Made by a program: the position numbers and the translations under genes. DNA of 46,167 nt from Roseovarius sp. 217 (GTDB taxonomy: Bacteria > Pseudomonadota > Alphaproteobacteria > Rhodobacterales > Rhodobacteraceae): NCBI RefSeq assembly GCF_000152845.1, contig NZ_CH902584.1, positions 4,066,056 to 4,112,222 of the forward strand, read 5' to 3'. The notes under the pieces were generated by a model. It saw only the letters and a program-made list of their open reading frames with translations. It had not been told where the DNA came from and did no database searches. Of this stretch, positions 25,301-34,379 are shown piece after piece. How positions within the stretch are numbered: position 1 is the first letter of the stretch; each line of letters starts with the position of its first letter.

Positions 25301-28300
25301 ATGAGCACGCGTCTGGCCAAGGGTGGCCGCCTCCTCGACAAGGGCCGCGCCCTTCACTTCACCTTCAACGGCAAGCGCCTCAAGGGCCATGCCGGCGACA
25401 CGCTCGCCTCGGCCCTTCTGGCCAATGACCAGATGCTGGTCGGGCGCTCGTTCAAATACCACCGCCCGCGCGGCATCGTGGCCTCAGGCGCGGAAGAGCC
25501 CAACGCGCTCGTCCATCTGGGCGAGGGCCCGCGCATGGAACCCAACCAGCGCGTCACCACCACAGAACTCTTCGACGGTCTGACCTGCACCTCCCAGAAC
25601 CACTGGCCGAACCTCGATTTCGACATTGGCGCGGTCAACACCCATCTCGCGCGCTTCCTGCCTGCGGGCTTCTATTACAAGATGTTCATCCACCCGCGCC
25701 CCTTCTGGAAACACATCTACGAGCCGTTCATCCGCCAATCAGCGGGCTTGGGGCGCGCTAGCAACCCCGGCGACCCCGACCGCTACGAGCATTTCTATTT
25801 CTTCTGCGACGTGGCCGTGATCGGCGGCGGCGTGGCGGGTCTGCAAGCGGCGCTCGCGGCGGCAGAGGCCGGGGCAAAGGTGCTCTTGATGGAGCAAACC
25901 GCCCATTGGGGCGGCCGCGCGCCTGTAGACGGCGGTGAGATTGACGGCCAACCCGCCGAGGATTGGATCACCGCCACCCTCGCCAAACTCCGCGACATGC
26001 CCAATGTCACCCTGCGTTTGCGCTCTATGGGGGCAGGGGTCTATGACCACGGCTATCTCTTGGGCTACGAGCGCGTCAGCGATCACACCCCCGGCACCAA
26101 TGCCCCGCGCCACCGCCTCTGGCGCATCCGTGCGGGGCAAATCATCACCGCCACCGGCGCGATTGAACGCCCGCTGAGTTTCGCAGGCAATGACATCCCC
26201 GGCGTCATGCTGGCCTCTGCCATCCGCGATTATGCGGTCAATTACGGCGTTTCCATCGGCGACCGCACCGTCGTTGTCACCAATAACGATGACGCCTACC
26301 GCACCGCCATCACGCTCAAGAAATTCGGCCTTGAGATTCCCGCCATCCTCGACGCCCGCCAACAGGGCGGCGGCGCTCTGGCGGCAGAGGCCCGTGCCCT
26401 CGGCATCCGGGTTGAGAATGGCAAGGGCATCGCAAAGGTCAAAGGCGGCAAGCGCGTGACGGGCGTCGCCATCTGCGCGCAGGCGGGCGAAGGCGCTGTG
26501 CTGGAAGAGATCAAATGCGATGCGGTCGCCATGTCCGGCGGATGGTCGCCGGTGGTCCACCTCTGGTCGCATTGCGGCGGCAAACTGCTCTGGGACAGCG
26601 CTCAGGCGCATTTCCGCCCCGACCCCGCCAATCCCCCGCGCGGCGCGCAGGGCGAGGCGTTTGTGGTCGTCGCAGGCTCGGCCAACGGCTATCTTGATCT
26701 GGCAGGCACCCTCTCGGATGCCGACGCCGCAGGCAAGACGGCAGCCAAGGCCATGGGCCATAAACCCAAATCCACCAAGGCGCCCTCGGCCACCGCCACA
26801 GACGAGGCCGCACTCGAGGCGGTCTGGCTCATGCCCCAAGGCGCAAACATCAAGCTCCGGATGAAATCCTGGCTCGATTACCAGAACGACGTCAAAGTCT
26901 CCGACGTGCAACTCGCGGCCCGCGAAGGCTACGAGAGCGTCGAACACGCCAAGCGTTACACCACGCTCGGCATGGCCACAGATCAGGGCAAGCTCAGCAA
27001 TATCAATGGCTTGGCGATTCTCTCGGATGCCCTTGGACAACCGATCCCGCAGACCGGCACCACCACCTTCCGCCCGCCCTATACGCCGATTTCCCTATCG
27101 GCCATCGCCGGGTCAGCGCGGGACGAGATTTTCCAGCCGATCCGCAAAACCCCGATCCACGGCTGGCACGAGGCCAATGGCGCTCATTTCGAACCCGTCG
27201 GCCAATGGCGCCGCCCCTATTGCTTCCCCAAGGGCGAGGAAACCCACCGCGACGCCGTGACCCGCGAGATCAACCAGACGCGGTCCCGCCTAAGCCTGCT
27301 TGATGCCTCAACCCTGGGCAAGATCATCGTCAAGGGGCCGGACGCGGGCAAATTCCTCGACATGCTCTACACCAATGTCATGAGCAGCCTGAAACCCGGC
27401 AAATGCCGCTATGGCCTCATGTGCAACGAAAACGGCTTCCTCATGGATGACGGCGTCGTGGCGCGTATCGACGAGGATACGTTCCTCTGCCACACCACCA
27501 CCGGCGGCGCGGAATCGATCCACGGGCATATGGAGGATTGGCTGCAATGCGAATGGTGGGACTGGAAGGTCTATACCGCCAACGTGACCGAGCAATATGC
27601 GCAAATCGCTGTCGTCGGCCCCAAAGCCCGCGAGACCCTCGCGAAACTGACCACCGATGACCTCAGCAATGACGCGCTGCCCTTCATGGGCTGGGCCGAT
27701 CTCACACTGGCCGATATGCCGGTGCGCGCCTATCGCATCTCCTTCTCGGGCGAGTTGAGCTATGAAATCGCCGTCCCCGCCAGCCATGGTCGCGCCCTCT
27801 GGGATGCGCTGTTGGACGCCGGGGCTGAGCATGGCGTGACGCCCTACGGCACCGAAGGCCTGCACGTCATGCGCGCCGAAAAGGGTTTCATCATGATCGG
27901 CGATGAAACCGATGGCACGGTGATCCCCCAGGATCTCAACATGGGCTGGGCGATTTCCAAGAAGAAAGACGACTACCTTGGCAAACGCGCGCAGGAACGC
28001 TCGCATATGGCCGATCCCAACCGCTGGAAACTCGTGGGTCTGGAAACGCTCGATGGCTCGGTCCTGCCCGATGGCGCCTATGCCACCGCGCCCGGCCACA
28101 ATGCGAACGGTCAACGCATGACTCAAGGCCGCGTGACCTCGACCTATTACTCGCCCACCCTCGGGCGCGGGATTGCCATGGGTCTGGTTCACAACGGCCC
28201 GGACCGCATGGGCGATGTGCTCGATTTCCCAAAGGTCGATGGCGGCATCATAAAGGCCAAGATCGTCGATCCTATTTTCTTCGACAAGGACGGGGAGAAA

Positions 28301-28312
28301 CAGAATGTCTAA
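25301..28312 (+). CDS. soxA: Sarcosine oxidase subunit alpha
   Basis: The 1003-residue large subunit. An N-terminal Fer2-like domain (residues about 15-100, GDTLASALLANDQMLVGRSFKYHRPRG) is followed by an NAD-binding Rossmann domain (VAVIGGGVAG at 171-180) and a C-terminal half homologous to GcvT/T-protein (from about residue 610) that binds tetrahydrofolate and captures the released C1 unit. The length fits the family (about 970-1000). The start has GAGGG upstream. The stop overlaps soxG by eight bases (ATGTCTAA). Confidence 0.96.
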   Translation: MSTRLAKGGRLLDKGRALHFTFNGKRLKGHAGDTLASALLANDQMLVGRSFKYHRPRGIVASGAEEPNALVHLGEGPRMEPNQRVTTTELFDGLTCTSQNHWPNLDFDIGAVNTHLARFLPAGFYYKMFIHPRPFWKHIYEPFIRQSAGLGRASNPGDPDRYEHFYFFCDVAVIGGGVAGLQAALAAAEAGAKVLLMEQTAHWGGRAPVDGGEIDGQPAEDWITATLAKLRDMPNVTLRLRSMGAGVYDHGYLLGYERVSDHTPGTNAPRHRLWRIRAGQIITATGAIERPLSFAGNDIPGVMLASAIRDYAVNYGVSIGDRTVVVTNNDDAYRTAITLKKFGLEIPAILDARQQGGGALAAEARALGIRVENGKGIAKVKGGKRVTGVAICAQAGEGAVLEEIKCDAVAMSGGWSPVVHLWSHCGGKLLWDSAQAHFRPDPANPPRGAQGEAFVVVAGSANGYLDLAGTLSDADAAGKTAAKAMGHKPKSTKAPSATATDEAALEAVWLMPQGANIKLRMKSWLDYQNDVKVSDVQLAAREGYESVEHAKRYTTLGMATDQGKLSNINGLAILSDALGQPIPQTGTTTFRPPYTPISLSAIAGSARDEIFQPIRKTPIHGWHEANGAHFEPVGQWRRPYCFPKGEETHRDAVTREINQTRSRLSLLDASTLGKIIVKGPDAGKFLDMLYTNVMSSLKPGKCRYGLMCNENGFLMDDGVVARIDEDTFLCHTTTGGAESIHGHMEDWLQCEWWDWKVYTANVTEQYAQIAVVGPKARETLAKLTTDDLSNDALPFMGWADLTLADMPVRAYRISFSGELSYEIAVPASHGRALWDALLDAGAEHGVTPYGTEGLHVMRAEKGFIMIGDETDGTVIPQDLNMGWAISKKKDDYLGKRAQERSHMADPNRWKLVGLETLDGSVLPDGAYATAPGHNANGQRMTQGRVTSTYYSPTLGRGIAMGLVHNGPDRMGDVLDFPKVDGGIIKAKIVDPIFFDKDGEKQNV

Positions 28313-28874
28313 CGCCGTGACCGCCCTCAACGGGGCCAACTATCAGGGCTTTGCCACCATCGCGGATCAGGGTCTGACAGGCATGATCACCCTGCGCGGT
28401 GATCTGGCCAGCGCCGGGGTCAAGGCGGCGGTCAAATCCGCCACCGGCCTTGACGTGCCCGCCCAGCGTCAGGCGCTGATGGGGCAGGGCACCGCCGCCC
28501 TCTGGATGTCGCCCGACGAACTCCTGCTCCTGTGCCCCTATGCCGAAGTGGGCGCGCGGCTTGCCGCCGTCGAAAAGGCGCTCAAGGGTCAGCATTTTCT
28601 CGCCGTCAATGTTTCGGACGCTCGCACCTTTCTGCGCATCTCCGGCAAGGGCGCGCGCGAGGTTCTGGCCAAGGTCTGCCCGGTCGATCTCTCGCCCGAG
28701 GTATTCATCCCCGGCATGTTCCGCCGCACCCGCATGGCGCAGGTTCCTGCCGCCTTCTGGCTCGACGAGACCGGCACCTTCCACCTCATCTGCTTCCGGT
28801 CGGTTGCAGACTATGCCTTTGAGCTCCTCAAGGCCTCTGCCCAGCCCGGTGGCGAGGTCGGTCTTTACGCCTGA
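28305..28874 (+). CDS. soxG: Sarcosine oxidase subunit gamma
   Basis: A 189-residue SoxG subunit. It resembles a short GcvT-like fold, with PDELLLLCPYAEVGARLAAVEKAL and the family segment VNVSDARTFLRISGKGAREVLAKVCPVDL. It helps hold the alpha and beta subunits together. It is the last gene of soxBDAG; sodB starts 107 bases later with its own ribosome site and a candidate promoter. Confidence 0.94.
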   Translation: MSNAVTALNGANYQGFATIADQGLTGMITLRGDLASAGVKAAVKSATGLDVPAQRQALMGQGTAALWMSPDELLLLCPYAEVGARLAAVEKALKGQHFLAVNVSDARTFLRISGKGAREVLAKVCPVDLSPEVFIPGMFRRTRMAQVPAAFWLDETGTFHLICFRSVADYAFELLKASAQPGGEVGLYA

Positions 28875-28910
28875 TCTGCCAATCCTGACTGAAAAACTCT
28901 GACCGCGGGG

Positions 28911-28939
28911 TTGACCTTTGCGCAATCCGGCCACCATGT
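28911..28939 (+). promoter_or_regulatory. Candidate sodB promoter
   Basis: TTGACC (28911-28916), 17 bases, then CCATGT (28934-28939). The -35 element equals that of the tRNA-Gly candidate promoter; the -10 is poor. It lies 43 bases before the sodB start, giving a short leader with AAGGGGG as ribosome site. Confidence 0.38.
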
Positions 28940-28981
28940 AGGGGGCATCCGATATGACTGCAAACGAACAAGGGGGCCCAA

Positions 28982-29581
28982 ATGGCTTTTGAACTTCCCG
29001 ACCTTCCCTATGCCCATGACGCGCTCGCCGCGCATGGCATGTCCGCCGAAACGCTCGAATATCACCACGACCTCCACCACAAGGCCTATGTCGACAACGG
29101 CAACAAGCTGATTGCCGGCACCGAATGGGATGGCAAGTCGCTGGAAGAGATCATCACCGGAACCTACGACAAATCCGCTGTGGCGCAATCGGGCATCTTC
29201 AACAACATCAGCCAGCTCTGGAACCACAACCAGTTCTGGGAAATGATGAGCCCGACCAAGACCGGCATGCCCGGAGCCTTGGAAAAGGCGATCACCGAGA
29301 GCTTTGGTTCGGTCGACAAATTCAAAGAGGCGTTCTCCGCCGCTGGCGCCGGTCAGTTCGGTTCTGGTTGGGCCTGGCTCGTCAAGGACAAGGACGGCAG
29401 CCTCAAGGTCACCAAGACCGAGAATGGCGTCAACCCGCTCTGCTTTGGCCAGACAGCGCTTCTGGGCTGCGACGTGTGGGAGCACTCCTACTACATCGAC
29501 TTCCGGAACAAGCGCCCGGCCTATCTGACCAACTTCCTCGACAATCTGGTCAACTGGGAAAACGTCGCCTCGCGGATGTGA
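28982..29581 (+). CDS. sodB: Superoxide dismutase, Fe type
   Basis: A 199-residue Fe/Mn-family dismutase that turns superoxide into H2O2 and O2 in the cytoplasm. Metal ligands are His28, His82, Asp164 and His168 (DVWEHSYYID). Gln78 in NNISQLWNH is in the position that marks Fe-SODs, where MnSODs instead carry the second-sphere Gln in the C-terminal half. The sequence after GAGQFGSGWAWLV is canonical. Placed directly after the H2O2-forming sarcosine oxidase genes, though with its own likely promoter. A strong intrinsic terminator follows. Confidence 0.95.
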   Translation: MAFELPDLPYAHDALAAHGMSAETLEYHHDLHHKAYVDNGNKLIAGTEWDGKSLEEIITGTYDKSAVAQSGIFNNISQLWNHNQFWEMMSPTKTGMPGALEKAITESFGSVDKFKEAFSAAGAGQFGSGWAWLVKDKDGSLKVTKTENGVNPLCFGQTALLGCDVWEHSYYIDFRNKRPAYLTNFLDNLVNWENVASRM

Positions 29582-29606
29582 TCCAAGCGGAGCGTGTCAG
29601 GTTTTC

Positions 29607-29637
29607 AGCCCCGTCGGCAGCCGCCGATGGGGCTTTC
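29607..29637 (+). terminator. Intrinsic terminator of sodB
   Basis: AGCCCC-G-TCGGC (29607-29618) pairs with GCCGA-T-GGGGCT (29623-29634) around an AGCC loop, followed by TTTCTC. The stem of 12 positions with one G-U and the T-rich end make this a convincing terminator 26 bases after the stop. Confidence 0.88.
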
Positions 29638-29668
29638 TCATGGCCTATCCGCAGTCGGCTGAACCTGT

Positions 29669-29736
29669 GTACGAAAACCGCGTACATTCCGTACATGCTG
29701 TACATTTTCACCTTGCCCCTCCGCGCCGCATGCGGC
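29669..29736. repeat. GTACAT repeats and a 12-bp palindrome upstream of rarD
   Basis: GTACATNNN occurs three times in direct tandem at 29682, 29691 and 29700 (period nine), with a further GTAC at 29669. A perfect palindrome GCCGCATGCGGC follows at 29725-29736. They fill the 192-base spacer between sodB and rarD and are candidate regulator sites. Confidence 0.45.
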
Positions 29737-29773
29737 AGCACTCCGGGGACGGTTTTCAGGAGGCATCAGGCAC

Positions 29774-30670
29774 ATGCGCGACGCGACCAAAGGCATCCTT
29801 GCGATGGTCGCCACCTGCACGGTCTGGGGACTCTCGGGCATCTATTACAAGCTGCTCGATCACATTCCCCCCATCGAAATTCTGGCCCACCGGACCCTTT
29901 GGTCATGCATCTTTTTCTCGCTCGTCCTTTTGATGCAAGGGAGAATTTCCGTTCTCGGCCAAGCACTTGGCGCGCGGCGCTCGGTGTTCCTGATCGGTTT
30001 TGCGGCGCTGATGATCTCTACCAACTGGTTCGTGTTCATCACCTCTATCCAGATCGGTAAGGCGGTTGAAGCGTCGCTTGGCTATTACATTTTCCCCCTG
30101 GTGGCGGTGCTCTTGGGTGCCATCGCCTTTCGCGAACGCCTTGGAAAGGCTCAACTTTTTGCCGTAGCCTTGGCCGCGACGGCGGTCATCACCCTCACCA
30201 TCGGCTTGGGTGTCCCGCCTTGGATCGCCCTTGTTCTGGCCTCCAGCTTTGGTCTCTACGGTCTTGTAAAAAAAGGACTTTCTATCGGACCCGTGGTCTC
30301 GGTCACGGCCGAAGTCATGCTCTTGTCGCCCATAGCCTTGGGGGTTTTGTGGTGGTTTCACTCAGACGGGCACGGTGCCTTTGGCACCAATTGGCACGAC
30401 AGCCTGCTCCTCGCCTTCTCCGGTATCCTGACCGCCACACCGCTGGTCATGTTCAGTTACGCGACCAAACGCATCACACTGGCCACCGTGGGCTTGGTGC
30501 AATACCTGAACCCCAGCCTGCAATTCCTTGTTGCAACAGTATTATTTCGTGAAGTCTTCAGCTTCTGGCATGCCATCGCCTTTGGCATGATCTGGACCGC
30601 CTTGGCGATTTACACCACCGCCAGCCTGCGTCAGGACAGGGCGGCTCGCAGGGCGATCCTCAAATCCTGA
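29774..30670 (+). CDS. rarD: EamA family transporter RarD
   Basis: A 298-residue inner-membrane protein with ten hydrophobic segments in two EamA repeats. RarD features are GLSGIYYKLLDHIPPIEILAHRTLWS at the N-terminus and YLNPSLQFLVATVLFREVF in the second repeat. RarD is linked by name to chloramphenicol sensitivity in E. coli; the transported compound is not firmly known. AGGAGG (29758-29763) precedes the start. Its last 40 bases overlap the convergent LOG-family gene. Confidence 0.9.
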   Translation: MRDATKGILAMVATCTVWGLSGIYYKLLDHIPPIEILAHRTLWSCIFFSLVLLMQGRISVLGQALGARRSVFLIGFAALMISTNWFVFITSIQIGKAVEASLGYYIFPLVAVLLGAIAFRERLGKAQLFAVALAATAVITLTIGLGVPPWIALVLASSFGLYGLVKKGLSIGPVVSVTAEVMLLSPIALGVLWWFHSDGHGAFGTNWHDSLLLAFSGILTATPLVMFSYATKRITLATVGLVQYLNPSLQFLVATVLFREVFSFWHAIAFGMIWTALAIYTTASLRQDRAARRAILKS

Positions 30671-31182
30671 ACCGTATCAATGGCTTGCACAAAGGATTTA
30701 ACGTTGTCCTCGGCAAACCCTTGGGTCACGACATGCTCCAGAAGTTGCGTGAGAGGTGTCCAGTAATCTTCTGTATTCAAAAGAAAAATAGGTTTTTGAT
30801 GCAGCCCAAGCTGCCGCCATGTCAGCACTTCGAAAAACTCATCCAGCGATCCCGCGCCACCGGGTAGAACCACGATGGCGTCCGAGTTCATATACATCAC
30901 CTTCTTGCGTTCATGCATGGTCTCGGTCACAACATATTGTGTCAGGTCCCGTTTGCCCACTTCCCAAGCCACCAGATGTGCAGGAATGACGCCAAAGGTT
31001 TCCCCGCCCGCCGCCTGCGCCGCCCGCGCCGTGGCCCCCATCAAGCCTACATCCCCTGCACCATAGACCAGCCGCCAGCCGTTTTCGGCCAACATCTGGC
31101 CTGTGCCGGATGCATCCTCCATATATCTTGGGTTATTCCCGGCACGTGCGCCGCAAAAGACACAGACGGAACGCGCTGACAT
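30631..31182 (-). CDS. LOG family protein (TIGR00730)
   Basis: A 183-residue Rossmann-fold protein. The start SVCVFCGARAGNNP and the PGGxGTxxE-type motif PGGAGSLDEFFEVLTW are characteristic of the lysine-decarboxylase-like LOG family, whose characterised members are phosphoribohydrolases that release the base from (cytokinin) nucleoside 5'-monophosphates. The catalytic Arg/Glu region is present. The physiological substrate in bacteria is unclear. Start at 31182 with GGAGTG upstream; the in-frame ATG at 31269 is not supported. Confidence 0.88.
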   Translation of the reverse strand: MSARSVCVFCGARAGNNPRYMEDASGTGQMLAENGWRLVYGAGDVGLMGATARAAQAAGGETFGVIPAHLVAWEVGKRDLTQYVVTETMHERKKVMYMNSDAIVVLPGGAGSLDEFFEVLTWRQLGLHQKPIFLLNTEDYWTPLTQLLEHVVTQGFAEDNVKSFVQAIDTVQDLRIALRAALS

Positions 31183-31284
31183 GAAATCACTCCGGGCTGA
31201 TGCAGGGTTGTTTTGACCCGTGATAGCCTTGTTGCTATTCTTGAGCAACCTGACATAATGTCGGGGCATGGGGATGTAAGAAAG

Positions 31285-32388
31285 ATGAGCAATTTCGGCG
31301 GTTTAGGTTCTGGATCGGCGATGGGTCTTGGCGGGCTGACCGTTCTAGGCGCGCTGATTGCGGCACTTTATTTCCGCGCACAGCCGGACCCTGAGCCCTT
31401 ACCGATCCCCAGCGTTGAAACCGCGCAAGCCCCGATCCCGACTGCACCCGAGTCCCTTGCAACCCCACCGATGCCCGCGCCACCGGCGATCGACACTTTT
31501 CGTCTGGAACCCAACGGTCAGATGATCATCGCCGGTCAGGCAGAGCCGGGATGGAATGTCTCGATTATGCTGGACGACGTGAACATGGGCTTTGTACTCT
31601 CTGATAATGCAGGGAAATTCGTCCAGTTCCTCGATCTCCCTGCAAGCTCCGCACCGCGTGTTTTGTCGCTGAGGATGCGCTCTGACCCTTCTGGCCAGGA
31701 AATCGCCTCGCAAGACGAGATCATCATCGCACCCACTCCAGAGGTTGCGCCGGACATCTCTGCCAACCCCTCCGTCGCGCCAATGCCCGAGCCGCAACCT
31801 GTCGCTGCCGACGCAACATCCTCCGCGCAACTGAGCGAGACCGACAGCCCGCAAACCGTTCTGCTGACCGACGAAACCGGCGTGCGGGTCTTGCAGACAC
31901 CATCCTCGAATGCGTCCCCCGATGTAATGGCGAACGTTGCTCTGGACGCGATCACCTATTCGTCCGATGGCGAGGTCGAGCTGTCTGGGCGTGCCCAAGG
32001 TACTGGATTTGTTCGAATTTATCTCGACAATGATCCCGTCACCACGTCGCAGGTCACGCCCGATGGCGAATGGAGCACGGCATTGCCAGAGGTTGATACG
32101 GGCGTCTACACCCTGCGTGTCGACGAGGTCGACGCTGAGGGAGCTGTCACGTCGAGAGTTGAAACCCCGTTCAAGCGCGAGGATCAACGCGTCTTGGCCG
32201 AGGCTCAAACCGCAGATATCAGTTCCATCCGCGCAGTCACGGTGCAACCCGGCTCTACCCTCTGGGCAATTTCGCGAGAGACTTATGGTGAGGGTCTGCT
32301 CTATGTCCGGGTCTATGAGGCCAACCGCGACCGCATTCGCGATCCGGACCTGATCTATCCGGGGCAGGTCTTTACACTGCCACGCTAG
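31285..32388 (+). CDS. LysM-domain protein with N-terminal membrane anchor
   Basis: A 367-residue protein. One N-terminal hydrophobic segment (MGLGGLTVLGALIAALYF) is followed by a long Pro/Ala-rich low-complexity region, Ig-like or repeated segments (FRLEPNGQMIIAGQAEPGWNVSIMLDD and DAITYSSDGEVELSGRAQGTGFVRIYLDND look like two copies of one unit), and a C-terminal LysM domain (VQPGSTLWAISRETYGEG ... IYPGQVFTLPR) that binds peptidoglycan. It is likely a periplasmic, membrane-tethered wall-binding protein; its role is unknown. ATG 31285 is chosen; an in-frame ATG at 31258 is possible. Confidence 0.8.
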   Translation: MSNFGGLGSGSAMGLGGLTVLGALIAALYFRAQPDPEPLPIPSVETAQAPIPTAPESLATPPMPAPPAIDTFRLEPNGQMIIAGQAEPGWNVSIMLDDVNMGFVLSDNAGKFVQFLDLPASSAPRVLSLRMRSDPSGQEIASQDEIIIAPTPEVAPDISANPSVAPMPEPQPVAADATSSAQLSETDSPQTVLLTDETGVRVLQTPSSNASPDVMANVALDAITYSSDGEVELSGRAQGTGFVRIYLDNDPVTTSQVTPDGEWSTALPEVDTGVYTLRVDEVDAEGAVTSRVETPFKREDQRVLAEAQTADISSIRAVTVQPGSTLWAISRETYGEGLLYVRVYEANRDRIRDPDLIYPGQVFTLPR

Positions 32389-32404
32389 AGCAGACTGGCA
32401 ATCC

Positions 32405-32432
32405 TTGTGGCTCAGAGCTATCTCTGAGACAA
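32405..32432 (+). terminator. Hairpin between LysM and Atm1-type genes
   Basis: CTCAGAG-CTAT-CTCTGAG (32411-32428) is extended by TTGT/ACAA with a two-base bulge. No T-run follows. It may reduce read-through or stabilise the upstream message; its role is inferred. Confidence 0.4.
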
Positions 32433-32452
32433 GTGATTGAAAAGGCTAGCTC

Positions 32453-34273
32453 ATGCGTCACGCCAGCATTACCACCTCAGACACGCCCGCCAATGGCTGG
32501 CGCACGGTCAGGCGCGTCGCCCCCTATCTCTGGCCCGCAGATCAGCCTTGGGTTAAACGCCGCGTTGTTTTTGCGCTGATCGCCCTTTTGGTCGCGAAAC
32601 TGATTGGTGTCGGCACACCATTTTTCTACAAAGCAGCGGTCGATATGCTGGCGGGCGAGGGACAATCCGCAGCTTGGATGCTGGGTGCAGGTGCCGTTGG
32701 TCTAACCGTTGCCTATGGCATGGCGCGGCTGATGACAGTTGGTTTTCAACAACTCCGTGACGTGATTTTCGCGCGCGTTGCACAGCGTGCCCTGCGCGCG
32801 CTTGCACTGCAAACTTTTCAACATATTCACGCGATGTCAATGCGTTACCACATCACCCGCAAGACCGGTGGTCTCAGCCGGATTATTGAGCGCGGGGTCA
32901 AGGGGGTGGAGTTTCTGCTGCGGTTTCTCCTGTTTTCGATTGGTCCATTGGCGCTGGAACTGTTGCTGATCGGCGTGGTTCTCGCGGTCGTTTTTGACAT
33001 CTGGTATCTGGTCGTGGTCGTGGCAGTGATTGGGACCTATATCGCCTTTACCTTCAAGGTCACCGAGTGGCGGGTGCGTCTGCGCAAAGAGATGAACGAT
33101 CAGGATACCGACGCCAATCAAAAGGCGATCGACAGTCTGCTCAATTTTGAAACGGTCAAGTATTTCGGAGCAGAGGGGCGCGAGGCGAGCCGATATGATG
33201 CAGCCATGGCCGGGTATGAGCAGGCTGCGCTCCAGACCTCCTATTCACTGGCCTTCCTCAACTTTGGTCAATCCCTGATCATCACGGGCGGGTTGGTCAT
33301 CGTGATGGTGATGGCGGCAATCGGCGTGCAATCCGGACAGATGACCGTTGGCGATTTCGTCATGGTCAATGCCTATATGGTGCAAATCACGATGCCACTC
33401 AACTTCTTGGGGACGGTCTATCGTGAAATACGTCAGGCTCTGGTTGATATGGCTGAAATGTTCGATTTGTTAGAGCAGAATCCAGATGTAAAGGATAAGT
33501 CTGACGCAGATGTTCTAAAAGTGAAGGTGGCGTCTGTTCGATTGGAAGGCATTGATTTTGGATATGACGCAAATCGGCCCATTCTCAGAGGTGTGACGCT
33601 TGATGTGCCAGCCGGGCAGACGGTCGCAGTTGTGGGTCCTTCGGGCTCGGGCAAGTCGACGATTGGGCGCTTGCTCTTTCGCTTCTACGATGTTCAGGCG
33701 GGGCGTGTGCTGATCGACGGTCGAGATGTGCGTGACGTGACCCAAGAAAGCCTGCATGCGGCGATAGGCGTTGTTCCGCAAGATACGGTGCTTTTCAACG
33801 ATACAATCGGCTATAATATTGGCTACGGGCGCGCCGGTGCCACGCAGTCAGAGATAGAGGACGCAGCGCGCGCGGCTCAAATCCATGATTTCATTGCCAG
33901 TTTACCTGAAGGCTATGCCACGCAGGTGGGCGAGAGAGGCCTGAAACTTTCGGGCGGCGAAAAGCAGCGCGTCGGTATTGCGCGCACTTTGCTCAAGAAT
34001 CCACCGATCCTGCTCCTGGACGAGGCGACCAGTGCACTCGACACCCAAACAGAGCGGGATATCCAGGGCGCCTTGGCGCTTGCGGCAGAGGGGCGCACGG
34101 TCATCATGATTGCGCACAGATTGTCCACTGTGGCCAACGCAGATAAAATTGTCGTTTTGGATCAAGGTGTTGTGGTTGAGCAGGGAACACATTCCGATCT
34201 TCTGGCGCGGCAGGGACGGTACGCGGCACTCTGGCAACGGCAAGCGCGTGAAGAGGAAGAAGAGGCAGCGTGA
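32453..34273 (+). CDS. Atm1/HMT1-type ABC exporter
   Basis: A 606-residue half transporter. The membrane domain (about residues 35-320) contains RYHITRKTGGLSRIIERGVKGVEFLLRF and TDANQKAIDSLLNFETVKYFGAEGREA, both strongly typical of the ABCB7/Atm1 branch. Walker A GPSGSGKST is near residue 395, signature LSGGEKQR near 500, Walker B ILLLDEATSALD follows. Characterised members export glutathione-linked sulfur or metal compounds and affect Fe-S assembly and metal tolerance. The linker between the two domains (33436-33530) is AT-rich and uses rare codons. A short hairpin with a TTT run follows the stop. Confidence 0.9.
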   Translation: MRHASITTSDTPANGWRTVRRVAPYLWPADQPWVKRRVVFALIALLVAKLIGVGTPFFYKAAVDMLAGEGQSAAWMLGAGAVGLTVAYGMARLMTVGFQQLRDVIFARVAQRALRALALQTFQHIHAMSMRYHITRKTGGLSRIIERGVKGVEFLLRFLLFSIGPLALELLLIGVVLAVVFDIWYLVVVVAVIGTYIAFTFKVTEWRVRLRKEMNDQDTDANQKAIDSLLNFETVKYFGAEGREASRYDAAMAGYEQAALQTSYSLAFLNFGQSLIITGGLVIVMVMAAIGVQSGQMTVGDFVMVNAYMVQITMPLNFLGTVYREIRQALVDMAEMFDLLEQNPDVKDKSDADVLKVKVASVRLEGIDFGYDANRPILRGVTLDVPAGQTVAVVGPSGSGKSTIGRLLFRFYDVQAGRVLIDGRDVRDVTQESLHAAIGVVPQDTVLFNDTIGYNIGYGRAGATQSEIEDAARAAQIHDFIASLPEGYATQVGERGLKLSGGEKQRVGIARTLLKNPPILLLDEATSALDTQTERDIQGALALAAEGRTVIMIAHRLSTVANADKIVVLDQGVVVEQGTHSDLLARQGRYAALWQRQAREEEEEAA

Positions 34274-34285
34274 CCAGGTTGTCAT

Positions 34286-34307
34286 GGGACAGTTACTTTG
34301 TCCCTTT
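34286..34307 (+). terminator. Weak intrinsic terminator after the Atm1-type gene
   Basis: GGGACA (34286-34291) pairs with TGTCCC (34299-34304) around a seven-base loop, followed by TTTAG. Short stem and short T-run, 12 bases after the stop. Confidence 0.5.
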
Positions 34308-34340
34308 AGAAATCCGTTCATCGAGCGCTACATATCGGAC

Positions 34341-34368
34341 TTGTCAGGTTGCAATCGCGATATATAGT
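34341..34368 (+). promoter_or_regulatory. Promoter of the HNH endonuclease gene
   Basis: TTGTCA (34341-34346), 16 bases, then TATAGT (34363-34368): each is five of six matches to the sigma-70 consensus, an unusually good promoter for this genome. Transcription would begin near 34375, just before the hairpin leader. Confidence 0.6.
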
Positions 34369-34379
34369 GGATTCAGGAC

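Noticed and set aside
25739..28339. Long minus-strand frames opposite soxA (433 and 343 codons)
   Set aside because: Shadow frames of soxA: low-complexity Gly/Ala/Arg/His composition and no ribosome sites.
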